Of a stretch of DNA of 64,000 nt, positions 47,815 to 64,000 are shown one piece after another. The stretch lies in the NCBI RefSeq assembly GCF_002775205.1, contig NC_036457.1, forward strand, positions 7,580,024 to 7,644,023. Reading direction: 5' to 3'. This stretch comes from Xiphophorus maculatus (lineage: Eukaryota > Chordata > Actinopteri > Cyprinodontiformes > Poeciliidae). Every line of letters begins with the position of its first letter. The first letter of the stretch is position 1. Both the position numbers and the translations under genes were made by a program. The notes below the pieces were generated by a model. That model was not told the DNA's origin. It searched no databases and saw only the letters and a program-made list of their open reading frames with translations.

Positions 47815-48275
47815 AGGCTGCAACAAACAATTGTTTTAGTAATTGATTATTCTATCAATTATGCTGATGATTAATCTAATAAAAAAATTGGCATATTCTG
47901 CAGATTTTTCATGTAACCACTTAAACCTTTTTATACAATATTAGAAATTTTATTGCAAAAAAAAAAAAAAAGAAACTAAGAATTTTAAAATAAGAAAATA
48001 AACATTTTATTGCCTAAAATACAGCATTCCTTCATGAGAATGTGAACCGGGCGAAACTAAGCCTATGCCATTCAAAGAGTTCTGGGTAAAACATATTTAT
48101 AGACAAAGATGTTTTTATCTTAATTGCAAAATCTATATTTCTTTTATATAATTTTGGCTTAATTACTGCTCTGAATAAGTTGTTTTTTCCCCTAGCTAAT
48201 AGCATTTAAGTCTGTACATTCCAGTTAACAATTAATCAATTACTGAATTAGTTGACAATTATTTCAATAAAGGAT
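47815..48275. mobile_element. hAT-like nonautonomous element nested in a Tc1-like relic
   Basis: Starts GGCTGCAACAAACAATTGTT and TTAGTAATTGATTATTC, and ends AATTAATCAATTACTGAATT and AGTTGACAATTATTTCAATA, roughly the reverse complement. The flanks (GCCGCAGATTCTGAAATG on the left, TTTTGGTCTGATCTGACCAG on the right) read as Tc1-like. Confidence 0.6.
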
Positions 48276-49083
48276 TTATCACAATTATTCCCATTAATGG
48301 ATTCACTCCCACATCATAATGCTACCACAATCATGGTTACCATAACAACAGTGTTTTCTACCAGATGCAGCATTTCCTCTGTAGCGCAGAAACTTCTGTT
48401 TTGGTCTGATCTGACCAGCGAAAAGTCTTCTGGCAAATTTAAAACAAGAGTTCCTTTTATGATACATAAAATCTAAATGACACACAGTGACGTGTGTGGT
48501 AACGTGACAAAATATAAAGTTTAATTAGTATAAATGCATTTGCACGGCACCATATACTTTAGTAGTGCCCAACTACATTATCTGTGTAATGCTGCGTAAT
48601 ATTGTTGAGATGGTCTTCATCAGTATTGTACAATTGTGACTTATTATTGAATCTTTAAAAATTTGGGTAATTCTTAAGCACAACTTTTCAAAAGTGTTAA
48701 TAAATTAAGATTTGAAAAGATATTTTGTTGTATTTTTATTCTACTAAGCGATTTGTTTTTTTCCTTTTTTGTTCATGTTGACGCAGAACTCAGATGGACT
48801 GTTTAGAACATCTTTAATTATATGAAGTGCCTGGCTTTGTTGACTCACGCACATTTTACAGTGTTACATTACAGGGAATCTGTGTGATGATAAACACCCT
48901 GATATGAGGTCAGGAGCTCAACAGACTCTGACACTCTGAAGTCTTCAACCACCTCAAGACTTACGGCATGCAGCGGTTCAAAACATATCTACAGCTGATC
49001 CAGTCACAAGGATTGCTTCTTGCCTCATGTAAACATACTTAATATTTTCTTCGGCTGTTAGACTCTCTGTTGGATAAGGATTT

Positions 49084-49089
49084 TTTATT
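49084..49089 (-). terminator. atp6v1d: Candidate poly(A) signal of atp6v1d
   Basis: AATAAA on the minus strand inside a T-rich plus-strand tract, about 220 nt after the stop. Confidence 0.45.
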
Positions 49090-49309
49090 TTTTTGGAGAG
49101 GGGGGAAGGGGGCAACACTTGGGCTCCTGTACAGAGACACACGTGGAAACGTCTCATATTTTCCAACACAAAAACAGCAGAACATATAATCACAGACGTG
49201 AACACACACAAAAAAAACTTTCATCACTTGTCTGAGAAGACATAAACACGGCCAGAGAGGCACAGAATAAATAGCATGATGATGAGTGTCGGACTGCAGA
49301 GGGGGGGCT

Positions 49310-52804
<3,495 letters not shown>

Positions 52805-53216
52805 CTTCTCGTCTTTTAGTCGACTACGGCTGTCTTCTGTTTACTTCCTCGGTTTGAACTCGATCCTGTCGATGTACTTTTAGTATCTATTTACAATTCT
52901 ACTAGTAAATTATGACAAAAACGCGTTCATGTAGGATTAAGTGCACAGATGAAAGCTAATGGTCGTGATCTTGTCCGTCCGTGATGATCAGCTGGCCCCT
53001 GGTCATGTGACTACACCACAACTCGCTCTGCACATGCGCGCGTCGTGAAGCTCCACGAATCCTTTCCGGGTCGCAAGAAGCTAAGCACATCCATGAACGT
53101 GAGCTAGCGGGCCCGATTTGTCGTCTCAAAAACACAAGAAAGCGTCTTCAACGACACATTTGAACGCGTCCAGCGCAGAAATTCCCAGTTTATCGTCGTG
53201 TAACCACATGACACCG
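52805..53216. promoter_or_regulatory. Shared divergent promoter of atp6v1d and eif2s1, with the eif2s1 noncoding exon
   Basis: The only CpG-rich stretch between the two genes. It holds GTCATGTGAC (53002-53011, M-box/CLEAR-like), TGCACATGCGCGCG (53029-53042, NRF1-like) and GGGCCCGA. It ends with a good donor ACCG|GTGAGT (53216/53217), the likely end of eif2s1 exon 1. In human ATP6V1D and EIF2S1 are also divergent neighbours. Confidence 0.65.
53002..53011. promoter_or_regulatory. M-box / CLEAR-like E-box
   Basis: GTCATGTGAC differs by one base from the CLEAR consensus GTCACGTGAC and contains the MITF/TFE M-box core TCATGTGA. It lies about 200 bp upstream of the atp6v1d ATG. Confidence 0.45.
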
Positions 53217-58249
<5,033 letters not shown>

Positions 58250-58642
58250 AGAGACGAAGAATCAAAGGAAAAGTCGTGGACAGGCCTGCTAGTCAGTTTC
58301 AACTTTCAGGTTGCAAACATTTAAGTCATTATATTACTCGATTGGCAAAAGAAAAGGATCTTCTCAACCCCACACGAACACAAGGATGGCTAAGCAAGTT
58401 TAACAGCAGGATAGTTTCAGTCTGAATAAACAGAAGCTGCTCAGTGGCCTTCACTTACCTTTTGCTTCAGAGCTCTGCCTCTTCAGTATCTATGGCTCCA
58501 AATCTCCGTGTGGTCAGTGAACGCGACTGACCGAAGGGACAGAAGAAGCTCATGTATCGACCGCATTCAGTTGTGATATTATTTTCCAGTTCCAAGGTGT
58601 TTTACCAGCAAGATCTGCTCTGTGTGTAGCTCACATGACATC

Positions 58643-58648
58643 AATAAA
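58643..58648 (+). terminator. eif2s1: Candidate poly(A) signal of eif2s1
   Basis: ATCAATAAATTTCTGG, followed by a TGTGTCTTG GT-rich stretch about 25 nt downstream. Confidence 0.65.
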
Positions 58649-59552
58649 TTTCTGGAAATTTTCTTCTCAGTGTGTCTTGTTCAGTGAAAAGCCCAAACAG
58701 GGTGTTCGAGCTTCCGCTAACTCATCTTTACTAGCTGGCTAGCTCTTTGCATCTGGTGGATAATAGCAAATATATTGCCTATTGGCTAATGTGTCTTTAA
58801 AAATCTTAGGTCTTAATTAGACCTGCCTAAATGCTGTAATCAAGCAGACCAATCCCAAAGAAACATTTGAATTAAATCATTTAAAACTAAACATAGCCTG
58901 TAATTACCGTAAACATTAACGGCAACAATTTGAGTGAAAATGAAAACTGCACATGCATAAAAAAAAAGTTTTAATCAAATGTTCACCATTACAAAAAAAT
59001 AAATTTTCACAACTCCAAAAAGACATTTTTCCTGTTCTTAGCTCCATTTCTTATAGTGGTTGTGATGTGTGCTTTCTCCTCGAGATTGTTGCCACCCATA
59101 ATTCTGTTCTGCTGAGGTGGTTTGTTGACAAAGACGGATCTAATTATCAGGAATGTGGTAAAACAGAAAAAGGCTCAAGTTGTCAATCCCCTAATAAATA
59201 CGCCCCTGTAAAACAAAAAAAAAAAAAGGAAAAGTGCACTCTTTGCAGAACGCATACATCAAAGTCCAGGTATGCAAACAAGCCATTTTCTTCAACTTAA
59301 AACCATGTTTGGAAAATTGTAGCTTAACTGCATGTGTGGAAGTAAAAGCACAGGACCAATGGAGACCGGTAGAACTCGACTCTATGGAGCCTTTCATTAC
59401 AGCCAAATGATTCTATATATACAGAAGCAACATGGACGTCAGCACCTGCACGGAGCCCGAGTGTGTTTTACAGGAAAAAACAAACACATTTAATGTCAAT
59501 GTTGCAGTTTGTTCTGGATGACACAATTTCACAACACTTCTATTAACAGTTT

Positions 59553-59578
59553 GGGGGGGGGGGGGGGGGGGGGGGGGG
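59553..59578. repeat. Homopolymer of 26 G (plus strand)
   Basis: An uninterrupted G26. On minus it is a C26 run about 21 nt after the rbm25 stop codon. Length may be affected by sequencing or assembly. Confidence 0.95.
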
Positions 59579-59599
59579 ATATCTTCATTCAGTGGTTTC

Positions 59600-62500
59600 T
59601 TATTTCACCAGTCCAATTTTCTTTGCTTCAGTTTCATAAATGAGCAACCGCCACATTTTCACAATGAAGACTTCGGCCTCTTCATCAAGTACCTGAGCAG
59701 GAGAGGAAAAACATTGGTTTTAATGGTAAACTTTGATTAAAGGTATCAATGTGAACAGAATATTGCTCACCATGGCAACATCATCCAAGATACTTTGGGG
59801 CATACTGTGAGCCATCACCTGAAAGCAGACACAAATATCAGCACAAATATTTCCAGCAGCAGACTCTGTAGTTAAAACAATACAAATAAACTAAAGAAAA
59901 ATATTATAAATAACTTATGATGATATTCATTACTGTCAATATCTTATAATAGTATCCTACAGCAGCGACGAGGTAAACAAAAAATATATATATATATATT
60001 GAAAGGTTTTTCTTACATCCTATACAGCTGACTGATCTGAGAAAGTTATAAAAAAATATTTAAAAAATTTTCTCCCCAGGTTTTCTAGGATTTGGCAAAT
60101 AGAAATAATTTTGGTGATTCTAATTTACCTAAAGCAAAGAGATGTTTGGTCTGAATTAACTTTAGATTGTGATGGAAAAAAGTCTTTTTATTGTGTTTAA
60201 ATACCTGATTTCAACTATAACTCTTTTCAAATGTTACATTGCACTTTCTAAACATTGAAAAGCACTCATAGAAACTCTTACGTATCACTTTTTCTCAAAA
60301 ATCAGAAACATTTTCTTTCTTTTTTTTTACCTTTGAGCACACAAAGTCCACTAATGTCGGCTCTTCCTCGCCGATGTACTCGATGATTTTTTTATTGATC
60401 CAGGGTCGAACACGTCGCTCCATTAACGTCTGCGAAACGAGATCACAACACAGAAACTGGAATAAGACGTGAACACACCATGTCATTTACCAAAGTAAAA
60501 TAAAAGGTGATCTTGGTCATTAGAAGAAAAGAAAATGTGAAGAAAAACTTTGTTACCGTGTCGACCATGGACCAGTCCAGAGAGTAGGAGAACAATTCTG
60601 GTTTGGCTGTCGGTATCTTCTCTATCAGACTCTTGATGTGTTTGCGTTTCTCCTCTGTGTTGGCTCCTTTTATGCTGGACAGTCCGGCGCCGTCGACGCC
60701 CAGGCTCTTGTCGTCGTCATAATCCAGGGGCACCAGCTTCCTCTTGCGTGGCTGTTCATCTGCCTCCTCATCGTCGAACTTGTTGAAAACGCTGTCCACT
60801 GGAAGCTTCTTCCTCTTGACGGCATTATGCTGGCTGGGGCTCCCAGTAGCACCTGCTGTGGACAGAGGTTAATCACTTAGTCCCCCCAGCTGAAAACATC
60901 TGGTTCTGGTTACTGCGGGACAATCTGGAAATCTGTCACCATCTCATTTTTTTGTTTTTTCTGTTTAGAGGTTTATTTGAGCAAATCATCTATATGAACT
61001 TGGAATATAAATTATTGATTGAGTTAATCTAAAGTTGATTGATTTTAGTGCTTGATAGTTGATTGATTAGTTTCCATTCATCAGACGAGGCTTATTTACT
61101 CTAAAGCAAAAGAAACATCTTTTCCACTCACCCAGTTTTAGGCTCAGGCCGATCTTGGGCCGGTTCTCATCCTGTGGCAGAGCGTCTGGCGGTGAGTTTT
61201 CGTGCGGGATGATGATGCCACACGGCGACTCCTCTCCGGGGGTGTTGGGAGACACATTGCCACTCGCTGACGATACCGAAGGAGCGGCTGTGATGGGCCG
61301 CATCATGGGCTTCAGCTGTGGTTTTGCTTCAACGTTGTCTTCATCATTGTCATAATCTTCCTCCTCGCCTTCTTCTACCTCCTGGTCGGACTGATGAGGA
61401 TGAGGATGAGGATGAGGACGAGGCCGTGCGCTGGGTTTGGCCTTTTCCGGCTCTTGTCTACGTTCCCTGTGATCTCTGGACCCTCTGTGGCGTTCTCGCT
61501 GCTCCTCGGGTTCGGGCTCTTGGAGGATGGGCGGCTGTCTCAGACGCTCCTCCTCCTCTTCTTCCATCTAGACCAATCAGAAGCAGGTAAGAGGAAAGCA
61601 GTATCCAATGGCAGAATAAACAAGGAAAGCTGAATATGAAAGCTAATGTGCAGAGAGAGACTCTGAGGAGAAAGTGACCTTCAACAACAGACAGCATGCC
61701 TCCTCACCACCGCTCCACAGAAACACAGTGAACCTGAGTTAAAGAGACAACGATACCCTGCGCAGTTCTGCGTCCGGGTCTGGATGTCCCTCGTCCAACA
61801 GCCTCTGTCTGATCTCCTCCAGCTCCTCCTTCTCCCTCTTCCTGTCACGCTCGTCCGCCTCCATCTCCTTCTCTCTGTCTCTGAGACGCTTCTGCAGCGC
61901 ACTCCCCCTAGTGGTCGCGGTGAAAAACAGCAGCTCTCAGAACAATGACCACAGCTGCAGTATTGCATGATCGGTTGAGGTAGATCTGGGTCACGCATGC
62001 TCAGACTTTCTACACATTTGTCATGTTATAAGAACTGTTTTCAATCATGTTCTCCCATTTTAATAGAAATGAAAAGAGAGATAAAGGTATTTCTGGTAAA
62101 TGGGCCTTAAATTTGACACCTAATTTCACAGAGAGAAGAGAAGGAATGACAAAAGGAAGAATATCCAAGGATGAAAGTGAGGAAGGAATGGCAAGGAAGG
62201 TCAGAACAGAAAGATGACAGGAAGGAAAACAAAAAACAAAGTGAATAAGGACAAGAAAGACAAAAAATGACAAGGAATTGAAGAAGCAAGGGCAGAAGGA
62301 CACTAAGAACAAATGTGGGACAAGGAAGAAACTGATGAAAGAAAGAAAAAGAACAAAGAAAGAGGTAAGAAGGAACAAAGGTAGATAAAAGGAAAGAAGA
62401 GACGAGCAATGAATGAAAGAAACAGGAAATGACAATGAAGAAAGAAGGACAATGAAGGACAGATGATGGAAAAATAAGAAAAACAAGGAATGCTGAAGGG

Positions 62501-63526
62501 AGAAAAAGACTTAAACTGAGGAAAGTACAAGTGAGGACAAACAGAAACAGAGGATGGTGAAAATAGACATATTTCATGTTTTCTCCCCCCGTACTTATCT
62601 AGACCAGGGTTGGAAAATAGGAACTGTGCAGAATAATTAGGTGACAAGCTAAAGGTTAATCTATATTTGTTATGAGTTGGAAATTTTCAGGTCATTAACA
62701 TTAATATTTGTGCAATCATTTCTGTATAATCTATCTTAAGTTCAGACATCTGCAGCTTTGCTCTGGTGTTCTTGCTCACCTGTAGTATTTGGGGTCATCT
62801 CTGTCATCATCGTAGTCTTCAAGAAACTCCTTCAGTCGTTTGCCTTCTTTGACCTAATTTTAAAAAATGTAGAAACTATGATCCACGTACGCGTAATACC
62901 GACAGTTCCTCTAACAAAAGAAGCTTTTTAAAGTTCATAAATACTTTGTTGGACAATCAAGTGCTAATTGACTTTGCAAGTGAAAAAAGTGTGAATTTTA
63001 ATCCTGAAAAATGCATTCAAAGCCGGAGAGTTCTGCACATGTTCATCCTGCTCTCACCATTTCTCGTCTGCGCTCATCTTCTCTTTCCGACTCCTTGGCA
63101 TAATCCCGAGCCTTTTTCCGCTCCCTCAGCTCCCAGTTTTTCAGACGCTATAACAAACAATTAGGGTTAAATACAGACACAAGAAATTTGATATTTTAGA
63201 GAAAAATTATAGGTAAAAACATTTCAATTTTACTGGGAAAAAAACCCTTTTCTGTAGTGGTCCTTTTGCAGGTCACTAGATCTTGATGTAATTACAATCA
63301 GAAAACTAAATTCTAACAGATTGAACACCTTTTGATATACAATCTTTAATCATGCATTCTTTATTTTTTACTAAATTGTTTTACCTCCTGATATGCCGCC
63401 TCCTTATCTCTGAGTTTTCGTTCCAGCTTCCTACGTTCATAAGCGTCCTCTTCATCTTCTTGGTCACGCTTCTTGTCCCTCTCCCGTTCTCTTTCTCTCT
63501 CCCTCTCTCTGTCTCGGCTCAATTCC
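59600..63526 (-). CDS. rbm25: RNA-binding protein 25, C-terminal part with RE/RD-rich region and PWI domain; 5' exons lie outside the window
   Basis: A nuclear-speckle splicing regulator. Exons, minus order: 63526-63385, 63147-63058, 62853-62780, 61907-61757, 61567-61132, 60852-60557, 60429-60331, 59818-59771, 59692-59600 (stop TAA 59602-59600); all GT-AG, phases consistent, 1429 nt. The first visible exon is an R/E/D mixed-charge stretch (SRDRERERERERERERDKKR) followed by DAYERRKLERKLRDKEAAYQ. Then come DYDDDRDDPKYYRGSALQKR, a low-complexity region with a PHPHPHPH run, the conserved APSVSSASGNVSPNTPGEES and CGIIIPHENSP, GLSLKLG, VKRKKLPVDSVFNKF, and the PWI domain (TEEKRKHIKSLIEKIPTAKP, then RVRPWINKKIIEYIGEE, ending IYETEAKKIGLVK). 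The C-terminus is nearly identical to human RBM25 as I recall it; the central region is longer and diverged. The N-terminal RRM is not in the window. Confidence 0.95.
61908..62779 (-). other. rbm25: rbm25 intron with a long polypurine tract
   Basis: From about 62110 to 62530 the plus strand is mostly GAAGGA, AAGAAA and GACAAG words. Open frames on minus through it encode Phe/Leu/Ser runs and are compositional. Confidence 0.8.
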
Positions 63527-64000
63527 CTATAAAAAAAAAGGTTTTGATACATTAGATTTTAATATCCCCTTAGATGAACATGGGTAATAAACAAGTTAAA
63601 AAAAGTTTAAATCTTCAGAAAATGAATTGTCTGCACTGACTTAATGGTTTACTTGATAGTATGTTAGCTCATCATCTCTGAAAAGACTGTATAAAAGCCA
63701 TTAAATAATGAGATAGGCAGGTTTAAGCAGAAACACAATTGTACTTTAAAATGGCACAAAACATATTTACACAGGTAATTAGACTATTAGATGCAGACTA
63801 CAATCTGAGGACACAGTTTTACCGTTTTTGTTAGTTTGACGACTCCACTCTGAGTAAACAAGCAGAAAATGTAAAACTACTAACACAATCTGGTCTTCAG
63901 ATTGTGGGAACTTAAAATAGCTTAGCAGTGAATTCCTGAAATTGGCCCATTTTCTGAGTTATATCAGACTGTTTAAAATAAGAATCTCAACATATTCAAG
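63527..64000 (-). other. rbm25: rbm25 intron at the right edge
   Basis: AT-rich, beginning with a polypyrimidine tract on minus (T9 before the acceptor). No exon found up to the edge. Confidence 0.7.

Larger units (their letters stand above)
47065..49309. other. pals1 3' UTR and convergent intergenic space before atp6v1d
   Basis: Holds Tc1-like pieces (47565-47800 and 48275-48430) around an hAT-like nonautonomous element (47815-48275), AATAAA at 48699 on plus (a possible pals1 end) and AATAAA on minus at 49089-49084 (a good candidate for atp6v1d, about 220 nt after its stop). Confidence 0.65.
58250..59599. other. eif2s1 3' UTR and convergent rbm25 3' UTR
   Basis: AATAAA at 58643-58648 (plus) is the likely eif2s1 poly(A) signal, about 400 nt after its stop. 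The right part would be the rbm25 3' UTR on minus and carries a G26 run (59553-59578). No clear AATAAA is seen on minus; ATTAAA occurs near 59490. No gene between. Confidence 0.65.

Noticed and set aside
62010..62647. Long overlapping minus-strand frames (114-158 aa) rich in Phe, Leu and Ser
   Set aside because: Products of the polypurine tract in an rbm25 intron.

Overview
The window is vertebrate nuclear DNA from a ray-finned fish, almost certainly a cyprinodontiform (livebearer or killifish lineage). The evidence is spliced genes with GT-AG introns, teleost-type dispersed repeats (Tc1-like, hAT-like and tRNA-derived SINE-like), and above all a retrotransposed long-wavelength-sensitive (LWS) cone opsin inside an intron of gephyrin. 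That insertion is known from guppy and relatives (LWS S180r / LWS-R). The species cannot be fixed from the sequence alone.

Layout, left to right. (1) 1-28.3 kb is the 3' part of gphn (+). Fourteen exons at 16338-27071 encode the last 448 residues (end of the linker plus the whole E domain) and the stop; a possible extra in-phase cassette exon lies at 5380-5454, and the G-domain exons are left of the window. The two-exon LWS retro-opsin (7516-8919, minus) lies antisense in the big intron before 16338. (2) 28.3-31.6 kb is intergenic, with a degenerate tandem array and long hairpins. (3) 31.6-47.1 kb is pals1/mpp5 (+): a GC-rich promoter with an RFX X-box, a noncoding exon and 13 coding exons (650 aa). 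(4) 49.3-52.8 kb is atp6v1d (minus), 9 exons, 248 aa. (5) 54.5-58.2 kb is eif2s1 (+), 7 coding exons plus a 5' noncoding exon, 315 aa, head-to-head with atp6v1d across a short GC-rich shared promoter. (6) 59.6 kb to the right edge is the 3' part of rbm25 (minus), 9 exons covering the RE/RD-rich middle and the PWI domain.

The genes do not form a pathway. gphn clusters inhibitory receptors and makes molybdenum cofactor, pals1 sets apical polarity, atp6v1d is a V-ATPase stalk subunit, eif2s1 is the stress-regulated eIF2 alpha subunit, and rbm25 is a splicing regulator. The gphn - pals1 - atp6v1d - eif2s1 order matches the human 14q23 block. The point of main biological interest is the retro-opsin: it is intact, keeps LWS intron 1, carries the red-shifted five-site set, and has its own candidate promoter and poly(A) signal inside a neuronal host gene. 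Other points are a predicted spliced upstream ORF that overlaps the eIF2 alpha start codon, an RFX X-box in the pals1 promoter, a TFE/MITF-type M-box in the shared V-ATPase/eIF2 promoter, a G-quadruplex motif in the gphn 3' UTR, and an unusual number of perfect short-loop inverted repeats in introns.

All exon coordinates were derived by hand, from reading-frame continuity, GT-AG sites and recall of the human proteins; no alignment was run.
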